39,811 bases of DNA from Bacteroidia bacterium (GCA_026415195.1 JAOAHO010000026.1:1-39811), one strand, 5' to 3'. Positions 1 to 10,038 are shown, counted from the stretch's first letter. Notes: generated by a model from the sequence alone, not told the origin. Numbers and translations: made by a program.

Positions 1-1
1 G

Positions 2-2530
2 AATATTGTTCTACAATCTTATGGGACACCTACTGGCGGAGTTTGGCTAGGGCCAGGTATTACCAACTCCATAACAGGATTTTTCTGTGCAGGATGTACC
101 AGTCCGGGAATTAAGACCCTAACTTATCAGGTAGGGAATTGTACGGCCACAACACAAATAACGGTAATCCAGATTAGTGCAGGGAGCACGGATGCAGCTT
201 GTCAGAATGAACCACCATTTAATGTTTCGGGGGGGACACCTGCAGGAGGTTTTTGGTTTGGAAGTCCATATATTTCTTCTGCCGGTGTTTTTACACCATC
301 ACAAACAGGAACTTTTGTGGTTACTTATTCGGCAGGCACGTGTTCACAAAGCAAGTCTGTAATTGTTACCGGAAGTATTACAGTACCTACAAATACCATT
401 CAGCTATGCAAATCCATGTGGTGGACAAGATTTAATACGGGCTATGGAATCCAACCCCCCGGTGGAAGATTCACGAAAGTAGGCCCCGGTATTACGAATT
501 CCGTTCTGGGTACATTTAGTCCTGCACTTGCAGGACCTGGTATTCATATCATTACGTATTCATTAGCAAGTGGATGCTCCAATACTTTTGCTGTACAGGT
601 ATTGGATATCGACGTTTCTCCTTCCACAGCCACTACCTGTCCGGCACATGTCCCCTTTGTGCCTTCTGCTACAGCCGTTCCATCAGGTGGAACATGGAGT
701 TGTTCCATAGCGGGAGCCATTATGAACAGCACCACCGGTTTGTTCAACCCTTCTGCCGGAGGGCCAAATTCCTATACAACCTATCTGGTTTATAAAGCAC
801 CCAACGGGTGTCCGGATACGCTGGAAATGAGGGTAATACGGACAAACATTATCAATGCGGACACGCTTTATTTTTGTCAAAACGGCAATACTTTGCAACT
901 AAATAACAATTTTACCAATATTAATTACGTTCCAGTGGGTGGAGTCTTTAGTGGTAATGGTGTAGTAACTACCGGAACAAATTATATTTTTAATCCATCT
1001 GTAGCAGGTCCCGGAATTCATACTATTTACTACACCATTAATACTTGTTCTGATTCCTTGAAAATGATTGTTTATCCTACCTCCCTTACAGCTCCCGATC
1101 GAACAGTTTGTTCCACGCATCCTCCTTTCCAGATTGAGCAATTGCCCTATGGTGCAACCTGGACAGGACTTGGCATCACCAACCCTACCCTTGGTATATT
1201 TACTCCTTCTAGCGTTCCTCCGGGTAATACCTATACCGTGGGCTTTCAGGCCAAGCCCCCACTGACGTGTTCCGATCATGTAAGTATCACGGTATATCCT
1301 TTTGTGCCTGCCGATATTCTGAACTTGAACACAGTTTATTGCCATAAAAACCAAGATTATACTTTTACCACCGTTCCACCCGGAGGTACTTTATTTGCAC
1401 CTTCTTCCGTAACGCCGAACATCTTTAATCCTTCCGTGTCTGGATCAGGAACTTTAATGATTACATATGCCTTCGGAGTAGGACCTTGTCATACACGTGA
1501 TTCGATTACCATACAAGTGTATCCCCCCATTTCTACCACGGTTTCTGCTTCCAAAGATTCCATATGTATTGGTCAATCGTCCCAAATCAGCATAAATGCC
1601 AGTGGGGGTATTCCTGTTCCAAATAGCTTTAGCTTTAACTGGAGCCATGGATTAATTCCCTTGCAAAGCCACGTAGTGATTCCTTCCGTTACCACGCAAT
1701 ATACCGTGGTAACTTCCGATGGCTGCTCCGATCCGAAAACCGATGTAATCACCGTATATGTGGCTCCGCCGTTTTATCTTAATGTCTCTACAACTCCTAA
1801 GCAATGCTTTGGCATGAACGGACAAGCTACCGTGAATATTTCTCCGCCCGGAGGAACTTACAGCTATTCATGGAATACTACTCCGGTGCAAACAAGAAGA
1901 GTTCTGAATGGAATGGCGGGTAAAAATTATTTACTTAAAGTAAAAAACAACCTTACGGGTTGCTCACGAGATACCTTTATTAACATTCCCGGGTTTAATC
2001 CCATAAAAGCAAAATTCTCTCCTAACCCAAATTTACAATGTATTCCCTATGATGAAAACGTAGTGACTTTTTTGGATATTAGCAATGGTGCTACCGGAGG
2101 TACATGGAATGTTGCCGGTACTAACATAACTTATACTCCAGGTCAAAGCATACAATACGAATTTATACAACCCGGTAATCATCCTGTTATATTGACCGTA
2201 CACAATGAAGGAAATTGTAAAGACACCTACAGTATGAACATTTGTGTTCTTGAATCCACGGAAATTTTTGTGCCTGATATATTTTCACCCAATAACGACG
2301 GAAACAATGATGTTTTTTACATCAGAGGTAACGGCATCCGGGAAATGAATCTGCAAATATTTGACAGATGGGGAAGTATGGTATTTTCATCTCAGGACCC
2401 CAAAGAAGGATGGGATGGAACCATACGAGGGAAAAATGCTGAGCCCGGAATTTATGCCTATTTTCTGAAAGTGGTTTTATTCAATGGTAAGAAAATAATC
2501 AAGAAAGGAGAAATCTCACTGGTAAGATAA
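2..2530 (+). CDS. T9SS type B cargo, repeat-rich surface adhesin (5' partial)
   Basis: The frame is open from the left edge, so the start lies outside the window and 842 codons are visible. The C-terminus (about the last 85 residues) has the motif FSPNNDGNNDVF, then IFDRWGSMVF and GWDG, which is the gliding-motility-associated / T9SS type B sorting domain (CHU_C, TIGR04131 type). Before it are about seven imperfect 70-80-residue modules, each with a Cys, a GG-x-W/F turn, a GIxN..G.FxP segment and a closing Cys. These are followed by an Ig/PKD-like unit, a SprB-like unit (YSWNT) and a further PKD-like unit. By family knowledge such proteins are exported by T9SS and shown on the surface, as SprB-like adhesins are. 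The next gene starts 2 bases after its stop and encodes a PorP/SprF protein, the usual partner. Ligand unknown. Confidence 0.9.
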   Translation, partial: NIVLQSYGTPTGGVWLGPGITNSITGFFCAGCTSPGIKTLTYQVGNCTATTQITVIQISAGSTDAACQNEPPFNVSGGTPAGGFWFGSPYISSAGVFTPSQTGTFVVTYSAGTCSQSKSVIVTGSITVPTNTIQLCKSMWWTRFNTGYGIQPPGGRFTKVGPGITNSVLGTFSPALAGPGIHIITYSLASGCSNTFAVQVLDIDVSPSTATTCPAHVPFVPSATAVPSGGTWSCSIAGAIMNSTTGLFNPSAGGPNSYTTYLVYKAPNGCPDTLEMRVIRTNIINADTLYFCQNGNTLQLNNNFTNINYVPVGGVFSGNGVVTTGTNYIFNPSVAGPGIHTIYYTINTCSDSLKMIVYPTSLTAPDRTVCSTHPPFQIEQLPYGATWTGLGITNPTLGIFTPSSVPPGNTYTVGFQAKPPLTCSDHVSITVYPFVPADILNLNTVYCHKNQDYTFTTVPPGGTLFAPSSVTPNIFNPSVSGSGTLMITYAFGVGPCHTRDSITIQVYPPISTTVSASKDSICIGQSSQISINASGGIPVPNSFSFNWSHGLIPLQSHVVIPSVTTQYTVVTSDGCSDPKTDVITVYVAPPFYLNVSTTPKQCFGMNGQATVNISPPGGTYSYSWNTTPVQTRRVLNGMAGKNYLLKVKNNLTGCSRDTFINIPGFNPIKAKFSPNPNLQCIPYDENVVTFLDISNGATGGTWNVAGTNITYTPGQSIQYEFIQPGNHPVILTVHNEGNCKDTYSMNICVLESTEIFVPDIFSPNNDGNNDVFYIRGNGIREMNLQIFDRWGSMVFSSQDPKEGWDGTIRGKNAEPGIYAYFLKVVLFNGKKIIKKGEISLVR

Positions 2531-2531
2531 A

Positions 2532-3563
2532 ATGAAACGATTTGTTTTTTTAATATTGATATTTTTTTTTTCCAAATCACAGGATTTTCATTTTTCCCAG
2601 TTCTATGAAGCGCCTTTATTGTTGAACCCCGCATCCGCCGGCAGTTCCAAAGCCGACTTCCGGATTGCAGCAAATTACAGAAATCAGTGGAAAAGTATTA
2701 TTTCTCCCTTTAAAACCGTTGCATTCTCGCTTGATTCAAAAGTATCATTTTCTTCTTCTCGAAAAAACAAAAGTTTTTTTGGATTCGGATTAACCTTGCT
2801 TAACGACAAAGCCGGTATTCCACAGTTAACCACCAACCAATTTCAGGGAGTATTGGCCTATCACATACCTGTTAGCCCAACGGGTTACCTGACAGCAGGA
2901 TTAAGCGGAGGAATGTTTCAACGTCAGATAAACCCTATTGGTTTAAAATGGGACAGGCAGTTCAACGGCAAAAATTATGACCCCACCCTGCCCACGGGAG
3001 AAAATATGATTTTTCAAAATTTCATGAAGTTTGATCTTTCAGCAGGTTTACTTTACACGTATGATAATGCTTCTAAGGGTGTTTGGTTTCAGGCAGGAGG
3101 GGCCATGGCTCACATCACAAGGCCGCGTGCTTCTTTCTACGGACGCAGGGATTTTATGAATTTTAAATATACTATTCATTCTCATTTACAAATTCGACCC
3201 GAACAGCAGAAAGTTATTTATATGCCATCGCTTTTGTTTGTCAGACAGGGTGGACATTATGAAATTACGGCTGGAAGCAATTTCCGATTTATATTGGGCG
3301 ACGAAACCCGCGAGAATGTTATCCTGAATACCTTCAATGTGCTTTCTTCTTCCTTTCAATTGGGAATTTTTTACCGATTCCAAGATGCAATAATATTTAC
3401 AACCGCCTTTGAATTTAAAAAGAACCTTCTGTTGGGAATCAGTTACGATGTTAACATATCTCGATTAATAAGAGCTTCCAGGTTCAGAGGAGGACCGGAA
3501 TTTTCCTTAACCTTCAAATTATATCGTTCCGAGAAATTTAAAAACAAAAGCCATGATTTTTAA
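2532..3563 (+). CDS. PorP/SprF family T9SS outer-membrane protein
   Basis: 343 residues. An N-terminal signal peptide (MKRFVFLILIFFFSKSQ) is followed by the family hallmark DFHFSQFYEAPLLLNPASAG. The rest is an alternating aromatic/polar beta-barrel pattern ending in a barrel-like strand region, and the length fits the family. PorP/SprF proteins sit in the outer membrane; SprF of Flavobacterium johnsoniae is needed to deliver the adhesin SprB to the surface. ATG 2532 begins one base after the TAA of the upstream type B cargo, so the two are almost certainly cotranscribed and probably function as a cargo/partner pair. Being cargo-linked, it is more likely an SprF-like accessory protein than the core PorP. 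Confidence 0.9.
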   Translation: MKRFVFLILIFFFSKSQDFHFSQFYEAPLLLNPASAGSSKADFRIAANYRNQWKSIISPFKTVAFSLDSKVSFSSSRKNKSFFGFGLTLLNDKAGIPQLTTNQFQGVLAYHIPVSPTGYLTAGLSGGMFQRQINPIGLKWDRQFNGKNYDPTLPTGENMIFQNFMKFDLSAGLLYTYDNASKGVWFQAGGAMAHITRPRASFYGRRDFMNFKYTIHSHLQIRPEQQKVIYMPSLLFVRQGGHYEITAGSNFRFILGDETRENVILNTFNVLSSSFQLGIFYRFQDAIIFTTAFEFKKNLLLGISYDVNISRLIRASRFRGGPEFSLTFKLYRSEKFKNKSHDF

Positions 3564-3577
3564 TCTATTGCTGATTT

Positions 3578-3596
3578 AATTTTTTTCAAAAAAATT
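3578..3596. other. AT-only dyad after the SprF-like gene
   Basis: A perfect 9-bp inverted repeat (AATTTTTTT / AAAAAAATT) around a single C lies 15 bp after the stop at 3563. It has no G+C stem, so it is a weak terminator candidate at best. It may simply be an A/T tract in the spacer before the next gene. Confidence 0.25.
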
Positions 3597-3720
3597 CATT
3601 CACACTTCATTTGATAACCCATACCATCTCGGTTTTTGAAAAATGATATAATTTCACCAAAAGCAATATCCATTATTCATTATTGTGTTTACAAAATTCT
3701 ATTACAAGAACAGGGGAATC

Positions 3721-4803
3721 ATGAGCTTCTTTTTCTTTCAATTAATTCTTTTATTTACTTTTTCACAATCTGACACAACCTCAACTTACGAAAAAACAAT
3801 TTCCATCATTGCATTTACCGATTGTTATTTTTTATACGATTTCAACAGGTCTGCTCCGGATTTAAAGAGGCAATCATTTCTCTACAATTATAACCGGCAT
3901 GGTGCTTTAAAGATGAATTTTGGTGTAATAAAAGGCTCCTATCAAACAGAAAATTTTTATACGAACATAGGGCTACATGCGGGAACTTATGTGGATGATA
4001 ATTATGCGTCTGAACATTTTATTTTAAGAAATTTTTCAGAACTCAATGCCGGTATTTTTCCATTTGAAAACAAAAAAACCTCAATAGATGCCGGCATTTT
4101 TCCTTCTTACATCGGATTTGAAAGTGTGATGTCGGATGAACAACTTACCCTGAGCCGTTCATTGTTGGCCGAAAATTCCCCCTATTACCTAAGCGGGCTG
4201 TGTATAAGGCATAAAACGAGCCCTTTTCTGCAGTATGAGTTTTTTGCCCTTACCGGATGGCAAAAAATACTTCCGGAAAAAGGAAAAAAGTATCCTGACG
4301 TGGGGGCGCGTTTTTTTTATAACCATCATCAAAATCTACAAGCCAACCTTGGAATATTCTGGGAGTGGTCGTCGAATGGTATCTTAGGAGGAAAAAAATT
4401 TTTAAATACATACATAATTTTCAATGTGCAAAAATTCAGATTTGTCGGGGGCATTGACTTTGGGGTATTGAATCATCCCGTGCAACGCAAAACATATGCC
4501 TGGCATGCCGCTTCATTAATTTGCCAATATGCCCTTACAAAAAAGTTTAAATCGGCATTGCGCGCAGAATATTATGCAGACAAGGATAATCAAATCATAC
4601 TCCATCCGCAATCCGGTTCTTTTTTGGCTTCAGGTCTATCCCTAAACGCCGATTATGCCCTGAATCGGGCTCTCATCAGGTTTGAAGCACGATATTTACA
4701 AAGCCCTGAAAAAATATTTTTTAAGGCAAAAGGTTGGAATGACCACCATTTTACACTGGGCTTTAGTTTTGTGTATCGCTTTTCACTCGAACTTTATCGT
4801 TAA
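3721..4803 (+). CDS. Outer-membrane beta-barrel porin, BBP2/OmpL-like
   Basis: 360 residues from ATG 3721. A GTG at 3685 is also in frame but adds residues before what looks like the true signal peptide (MSFFFFQLILLFTFSQS), so I prefer the ATG. The mature protein has repeated aromatic-rich amphipathic strands. Segments such as TDCYFLYDFN near the start, AGIFPSYIGFESV in the middle and a closing strand ending in SLELYR resemble the putative beta-barrel porin-2 family (PF07642 type) common in Bacteroidota. Expected location is the outer membrane; the solute is unknown. A 157-bp AT-rich spacer separates it from the SprF-like gene, so it may have its own promoter. The family call rests on recalled pattern, not a search. 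Confidence 0.7.
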   Translation: MSFFFFQLILLFTFSQSDTTSTYEKTISIIAFTDCYFLYDFNRSAPDLKRQSFLYNYNRHGALKMNFGVIKGSYQTENFYTNIGLHAGTYVDDNYASEHFILRNFSELNAGIFPFENKKTSIDAGIFPSYIGFESVMSDEQLTLSRSLLAENSPYYLSGLCIRHKTSPFLQYEFFALTGWQKILPEKGKKYPDVGARFFYNHHQNLQANLGIFWEWSSNGILGGKKFLNTYIIFNVQKFRFVGGIDFGVLNHPVQRKTYAWHAASLICQYALTKKFKSALRAEYYADKDNQIILHPQSGSFLASGLSLNADYALNRALIRFEARYLQSPEKIFFKAKGWNDHHFTLGFSFVYRFSLELYR

Positions 4804-4862
4804 GTTTTTAATAACAAATACGGTTTGTTAATAAAGTATCCGAAAATTACTGAGCATTCGAT

Positions 4863-4870
4863 TATATTTG
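4863..4870 (+). promoter_or_regulatory. Candidate -7 element (TATATTTG) before the ALDH7 gene
   Basis: TATATTTG matches the Bacteroidota -7 consensus TAnnTTTG, 19 bp before the ATG at 4890. I found no TTG at the expected -33 distance, so this is a half-match only. Confidence 0.4.
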
Positions 4871-4889
4871 CTACGTTTATCATTAACAC

Positions 4890-6413
4890 ATGAAAGAAGT
4901 ATTAAAAGAATTAGGCATTAAAGAAATCAATCCCGGCACTTCTACCGGAAAAATTTTTTTTTCGGAAGGAGAACTCATCGATTCCTTCAGCCCCGTGGAC
5001 GGAAGTAAAATCGGATCGGTGAAATCATCCACCCTGGCCGATTACAATAAAGCTCTCTTTGCAGCCAAAGAGGCATTTCTGTATTGGAGAAATGTTCCGG
5101 CACCCAAACGCGGGGAAATTATCCGCCAGTTCGGGGATAAATTACGTAAATACAAACCTGCTCTTGGCAAACTGGTTTCGTATGAAATGGGTAAGTCGCT
5201 TCAGGAGGGGCTGGGAGAAGTACAGGAGATGATTGACATTTGCGATTTTGCCGTTGGCCTGAGCCGGCAACTCTACGGTTTGACCATTACCAGCGAACGC
5301 CCCCAACATCGTATGATGGAACAATGGCACCCCTTGGGAGTGGTGGGCATCATCACGGCATTTAATTTTCCCGTGGCCGTGTGGAGCTGGAACTTTTGCA
5401 TATCGGCCGTTTGCGGAAACACCCACATTTGGAAGCCCTCGGAAAAAACACCGCTTTGCTCCATTGCCTGCCAGAACATCTGGAACGAAGTGGCCGCGGA
5501 AAACAATCTTCCCGAAGGCATCAGTTGTATTGTGAACGGCGACTACCGTGTGGGAGAATATCTAACCTCCGATACTAACGTTCCCCTCATATCGGCAACC
5601 GGTTCAGTACGGATGGGAAAAATGGTGGCACAAAAAGTGGGAGCACGCCTTGGAAGGACCATATTGGAACTGGGCGGTAATAACGCCATCATTCTTACCC
5701 CTTCTGCCGACATGAAAATTGCCATGACGGGCATCGTATTCGGAGCCGTAGGCACTGCCGGACAACGTTGCACCACCACACGCCGACTCATCATTCACGA
5801 GAGCATTTACGATGAAGTAAAATCAAAACTATCCCATGCTTATAGCCAACTGCGCATCGGTAACCCACTCGATGAAAGAAATCATGTAGGGCCACTTATT
5901 GACAAACAAGCCGTCAATGCCTACCTGAACGCCATAGAACGGGCCATAGCCGAAGGTGGAAAAGTGTTGGTTCCGGGCGGTGTTTTAGAAGGCAAAGGGT
6001 ATGAGAGCGGCTGCTATGTGAAGCCATGCATTATTGAAGCCAACCCCAATATGGAAATTGTGAAGCACGAGACCTTCGCTCCTATCCTCTATATTATGAA
6101 ATACAAAACGATTGAAGAAGCCGTTGAAATTCAGAATAATGTACCCCAAGGGCTTTCCAGTGCCATCATGACGGTGAACATGCGCGAGATGGAATATTTT
6201 CTTGGCCCCAACGGAAGTGATTGCGGCATAGCCAACGTGAACATCGGAACTAGCGGTGCGGAGATTGGAGGCGCCTTCGGAGGAGAAAAAGAAACCGGAG
6301 GGGGGCGCGAAAGCGGCTCGGATTCCTGGAAAGCATATATGCGCCGTCAAACCAATACTATCAATTACGGTAATTCCGTCCCCCTGGCTCAGGGTATTAA
6401 GTTTGATTTTTAA
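4890..6413 (+). CDS. ALDH7-type aldehyde dehydrogenase (aminoadipate-semialdehyde dehydrogenase-like)
   Basis: 507 residues, full length for the superfamily. The active-site glutamate is in LELGGNNAI (Glu260) and the catalytic cysteine in GTAGQRCTTTRR (Cys294). Segments HPLGVVGIITAFNFPVAVWSWN (cofactor/substrate pocket, around residue 150) and the NN after ELGG are characteristic of antiquitin/ALDH7. That family oxidises alpha-aminoadipic semialdehyde to aminoadipate with NAD+ in lysine breakdown. The protein is cytosolic with no signal peptide. No other lysine-pathway gene is adjacent, so the substrate is inferred from family only. It appears to be a single-gene unit with its own upstream -7-like element. 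Confidence 0.88.
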   Translation: MKEVLKELGIKEINPGTSTGKIFFSEGELIDSFSPVDGSKIGSVKSSTLADYNKALFAAKEAFLYWRNVPAPKRGEIIRQFGDKLRKYKPALGKLVSYEMGKSLQEGLGEVQEMIDICDFAVGLSRQLYGLTITSERPQHRMMEQWHPLGVVGIITAFNFPVAVWSWNFCISAVCGNTHIWKPSEKTPLCSIACQNIWNEVAAENNLPEGISCIVNGDYRVGEYLTSDTNVPLISATGSVRMGKMVAQKVGARLGRTILELGGNNAIILTPSADMKIAMTGIVFGAVGTAGQRCTTTRRLIIHESIYDEVKSKLSHAYSQLRIGNPLDERNHVGPLIDKQAVNAYLNAIERAIAEGGKVLVPGGVLEGKGYESGCYVKPCIIEANPNMEIVKHETFAPILYIMKYKTIEEAVEIQNNVPQGLSSAIMTVNMREMEYFLGPNGSDCGIANVNIGTSGAEIGGAFGGEKETGGGRESGSDSWKAYMRRQTNTINYGNSVPLAQGIKFDF

Positions 6414-6519
6414 ACACAGAAATTTCTCCAATAAAAAATAGTCTTTAACTTAAATCATTTTTATAATTTCATCAGCATCTAACATTTCAGAACAGAAACT
6501 TTATCAATTTTTTATTTTC

Positions 6520-7626
6520 ATGTTTTTAAAAAAATTGATTATCACCTCAATTTTGATATTATTCTTCACTACATGTACACTTACCCGCATGATCATTTAC
6601 AACTTTGCCGACATGAACGATTATAAGATTTTTCCCTACCGCAAAATTTCTAAACCGATCGTTTCCTTCAAATTTCATGAATCCAACGACTCCATGTTCG
6701 GAAAAAGAGTAAAAATCACACTAAACAACAATATACAAAGCATTGATGAATTTTTAAACGGTAGCCATACGCTCGCATTCCTTATCATCCGTAACGACAC
6801 TTTGCTTTATGAAAAATATTTTTATCGTAAAGATGCTTCTTCTGTTTTCCCATCATTCAGCATGGCCAAGTCTGTGGTATCTATACTTGTCGGAATTGCA
6901 GCGGATGAAGGTGTTATACATTCGGTAAACGATCCGATAACAAACTATCTTCCTGAATTAAAAAAACGCAGTTTTGAAAAAGTAACTATAGAGCACCTTT
7001 TGCAGATGACCTCTGGCTTAAAATTTTCAGAAAACTATTTTAGCCCGTTTAGTGATGCAGCAAAATACTATTACGGAAACCGACTGAGAAAATACCTTTC
7101 AAAGGTGCGGCTTAAAGATGAACCGGGAAAAAAATTTGAATATAACAGCGGCAACACTCAACTTTTGGGATTGGTTCTGGAAAGAGCACTGAAAAACAAA
7201 ACGCTTTCGCAATATGCGGAAGAAAAATTATGGCATCCCCTGCAGATGGAGTTTGATGCCACATGGAGCACCGACCGCAAAAAGAACGGTATGGAAAAGG
7301 CCTTTTGCTGCCTGAATGCACGTGCACGCGATTTTGCAAAAATAGGGAGGTTATACCTGAACAAAGGGTACTGGAACGGCAAGCCACTAGTATCGGAAAA
7401 CTGGGTAAAACGTTCTACGCAAATCGATACCTCCAGTGCCAGTGCATGGTTTTATCAATATCAGTGGTGGATTCCCTCATACAAAGGCGACTTCATGGCC
7501 GAAGGCCACTTGGGACAATTTATATACGTATATCCAAAAAAGAATTTAATCATTGTAAGATTAGGAAAAAGATATGGCAAGATAAGGTGGTGGAATGTGA
7601 TGAGGACACTGAGGGACAAGATATAA
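6520..7626 (+). CDS. Serine hydrolase, beta-lactamase/class C-like fold
   Basis: 368 residues. Residues 1-22 are hydrophobic and include a Cys at 19 (FFTTC), a poor lipobox, so it is either a membrane-anchored or an exported protein. The nucleophile motif SxxK is S114-M-A-K117, and Y208-N-S-G is the second motif, as in class C beta-lactamase and 6-aminohexanoate-dimer hydrolase-like esterases/amidases (PF00144). A late HLGQFIYVYP segment sits where the third (H/K)xG motif is expected. The family includes DD-peptidases, esterases and amide hydrolases, so the substrate cannot be assigned, and resistance activity should not be assumed. It stands alone, converging on the PBP1A gene across a 153-bp AT-rich spacer. 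Confidence 0.85.
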   Translation: MFLKKLIITSILILFFTTCTLTRMIIYNFADMNDYKIFPYRKISKPIVSFKFHESNDSMFGKRVKITLNNNIQSIDEFLNGSHTLAFLIIRNDTLLYEKYFYRKDASSVFPSFSMAKSVVSILVGIAADEGVIHSVNDPITNYLPELKKRSFEKVTIEHLLQMTSGLKFSENYFSPFSDAAKYYYGNRLRKYLSKVRLKDEPGKKFEYNSGNTQLLGLVLERALKNKTLSQYAEEKLWHPLQMEFDATWSTDRKKNGMEKAFCCLNARARDFAKIGRLYLNKGYWNGKPLVSENWVKRSTQIDTSSASAWFYQYQWWIPSYKGDFMAEGHLGQFIYVYPKKNLIIVRLGKRYGKIRWWNVMRTLRDKI

Positions 7627-7779
7627 AATGTAAAAATTTTTTTGTTATATATATGCAAATCTATGATATTGAATTAAAACACAACTCTACAGATGCATTG
7701 ATTTTAAAACATATAATTTAAAAAACTAATTCCAAAATTAATCCTCAGATTTTCTTTTTGAAATTGAAGGTATAAATAT

Positions 7780-10035
7780 TTAATTAATCGATTCGATAAT
7801 CTCGTCGGGGTTTTCTTTGTACTCGCTGTCGTATTTGCTGCAATCCAATTCCAGTGAGGGGTCCAATTCATCGGGCTTTTTAAAATCTGAACCTTTGATT
7901 TTCAATTTTGGATCAGACAATACTTTCTTCATAAACAACCCCCACATGGGAAGTGCCATGGAAGCTCCCTGGCCCATGGCCATGCTGTTGAAGTGTATGC
8001 TACGGTCTTCTCCTCCTGCCCATGTACCGCATACCATATCACTCGTAAAACCTATAAACCAACCGTCGGAGTTGTTCTGAGTGGTGCCGGTTTTACCCCC
8101 GATTTGGTTTGTTAATCTGAACCTGGGGCCACGAAGCCGTGCTCCGGTTCCGTAATCGCACACACCCCGCATTAGCTGAATCATCACATAGGCCTTGGCT
8201 TCACTCATCACTTCACGCGTTTCGGGAATAAATTCATCCAATACATTTCCGTTTTTATCTTCAATTCGTGTAACAAACGTTGGTTGTATGTACGTTCCAT
8301 AGTTGGCAAACGCGGCAAAGGCACCGGTCATTTCAAACAAACTAATATCGGGTGTACCCAGACAAATAGAAGGTACTTTGGGAATATCGGATGTAATACC
8401 CAATTGTCTGACGAAATCCACCACCGGTTCAGGCCCGTATTGCTTCATCACCCATGCCGTAACATAATTGATGGATAAAGCCAATGCACGTTTTAAAGTT
8501 ATCATTTGTCCGGTTCCCTTGTTTCCGTCGCTATTATCTGGACACCATTCCTTACCTTCAGGTAAAGTGATACATGTACGTACATTAGGTACCTGGTAGC
8601 ATGGGCTCAGTCCCTCCTGCACCGCCATGGCATAAACAAATGGCTTAAAGGTGGAACCTACCTGGCGCTTGCTCACTTTCACATGATCGTATTGAAAATG
8701 CTTGTGGTTAATGCCCCCTACCCATGCCTTGACGTAACCTGTAAAGGGGTCAATGGCCACCAAACCACACTGCAGGTAAGTTTTATAATATTTGATGCTG
8801 TCCCACGGCGACATTACGGTATCTTTTTCACCGTTCCAGGTAAATACACGCATTGGGACGGGGATATGAAAATTTCTTTCGATTTCACTTTCACTCATGC
8901 CTGCTTCTTTGAGTTTACGGTAGCGGTCGGTACGCCTCATGGAAGCTGTCATGATTTTTTTAATCTCATCTTTTGTAACATTCCAGGCAAAGGGAGCATT
9001 TCGTTTGCTTTTACATTCCTTAAAAAACTCCTTTTGCAATTCTTTCATATGTTCTGCCACGGCTTCTTCAGCATATTTCTGCATCACGGTGTTGATAGTG
9101 GTATATATTTTCAGGCCGTCTTTGTAGATATTATAGGGCTTACCGGTTTCGGGGTTGATGTGCTTACTGCACCATTCACGAAGAAAATTATCGCGAAGAT
9201 ATTCACGAAAATACGGAGCAAGGCCTTCGTTATGATCTTCCGGAGAATAATGCAAATCCAAATCCATTTTAGAGTATTTTATGTAAGTTTCGTCATCAAT
9301 AAAACCGTACTTTTTCATTTGGCTCAGAACCACGTTTCTTCTTTCTTTTGTTCTTTCAGGAAAACGCAATGGATTAAAGAGGGCAGGGTTTTTAGCCATA
9401 CCCACCAACATGGCAGCCTGATGTAATTCCAAAGAATCGGGGGAAGTGTTGAAATAAATTTTTGCTGCTGAATGGATACCAACGGCAAGGTTTAAGAAAT
9501 CAAATTTATTCAGATACATGGCCAGGATCTCTTCTTTGGTATAGAGCTTTTCCAGGCGTATGGCAATAATCCATTCTTTTATTTTTCGGATTACCAATTC
9601 AAATTTGTTTAATTTTTCGCGCGGAAACATCATTTTGGCCAATTGTTGGGTCAGAGTGCTGCCTCCTCCTCGGTTAGAACCCGTGAACACTCCGAATAAA
9701 GAACGTCCTATGGCTTTAATATCTACTCCGCTGTGTTCATGAAAACGAACATCTTCCGTCGCGATCAAGGCATTCACCAAATCAGGGTCAAGATCCGGAT
9801 AACGTACATTCGTACGGTTTTCAGTATAGTATTTACCCAGGATTTCCAAATTATCGGAATAAACGATGGAAGCCAGGTTATTCTTAGGGTTTTGAAGTTC
9901 TTCCACGCTTGGAAGTTCACCGAACAGACCCAACTGCACCAGAAGCACCAAAATCAAAACCAATAACAAAGGAGATAAAATAACTCCCCAAATCATCAAA
10001 ATGGTTTTCTTGCTTAATCCGCCGGATTTTGCCAT
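7780..10035 (-). CDS. mrcA: Penicillin-binding protein 1A (bifunctional transglycosylase/transpeptidase)
   Basis: 751 residues. One N-terminal membrane anchor (about residues 11-38) is followed by a GT51 glycosyltransferase domain with catalytic Glu94 in ATEDVRFHEHSGVD and GGGSTLTQQLAK (about 123-134). The C-terminal transpeptidase domain carries all three motifs: S461-T-F-K464, S521-I-N523 and K648-T-G-T. It polymerises lipid II and cross-links the glycan strands on the outer face of the inner membrane. Its ATG lies 3 bp after the PaaG stop codon, making it the last gene of an arginase-paaG-PBP1A operon, which is an unexpected partnership. No missing residues were seen. The symbol follows common usage for this architecture. 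Confidence 0.95.
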   Translation of the reverse strand: MAKSGGLSKKTILMIWGVILSPLLLVLILVLLVQLGLFGELPSVEELQNPKNNLASIVYSDNLEILGKYYTENRTNVRYPDLDPDLVNALIATEDVRFHEHSGVDIKAIGRSLFGVFTGSNRGGGSTLTQQLAKMMFPREKLNKFELVIRKIKEWIIAIRLEKLYTKEEILAMYLNKFDFLNLAVGIHSAAKIYFNTSPDSLELHQAAMLVGMAKNPALFNPLRFPERTKERRNVVLSQMKKYGFIDDETYIKYSKMDLDLHYSPEDHNEGLAPYFREYLRDNFLREWCSKHINPETGKPYNIYKDGLKIYTTINTVMQKYAEEAVAEHMKELQKEFFKECKSKRNAPFAWNVTKDEIKKIMTASMRRTDRYRKLKEAGMSESEIERNFHIPVPMRVFTWNGEKDTVMSPWDSIKYYKTYLQCGLVAIDPFTGYVKAWVGGINHKHFQYDHVKVSKRQVGSTFKPFVYAMAVQEGLSPCYQVPNVRTCITLPEGKEWCPDNSDGNKGTGQMITLKRALALSINYVTAWVMKQYGPEPVVDFVRQLGITSDIPKVPSICLGTPDISLFEMTGAFAAFANYGTYIQPTFVTRIEDKNGNVLDEFIPETREVMSEAKAYVMIQLMRGVCDYGTGARLRGPRFRLTNQIGGKTGTTQNNSDGWFIGFTSDMVCGTWAGGEDRSIHFNSMAMGQGASMALPMWGLFMKKVLSDPKLKIKGSDFKKPDELDPSLELDCSKYDSEYKENPDEIIESIN

Positions 10036-10038
10036 GGC

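Noticed and set aside
899-1354. 151-codon minus-strand open frame
   Set aside because: Antisense to the adhesin repeats, with no recognisable motif.
3685-3720. GTG start at 3685 for the porin gene
   Set aside because: It puts polar residues before the hydrophobic core; ATG 3721 gives a standard signal peptide.
6520-7626. Beta-lactamase resistance gene
   Set aside because: Only the broad fold motifs are present; the YNSG form is common in esterase and amide-hydrolase members, so resistance cannot be claimed.
8683-9426. 247-codon plus-strand open frame
   Set aside because: It lies wholly antisense to the PBP1A gene, whose motifs are intact, and its translation shows no family features.
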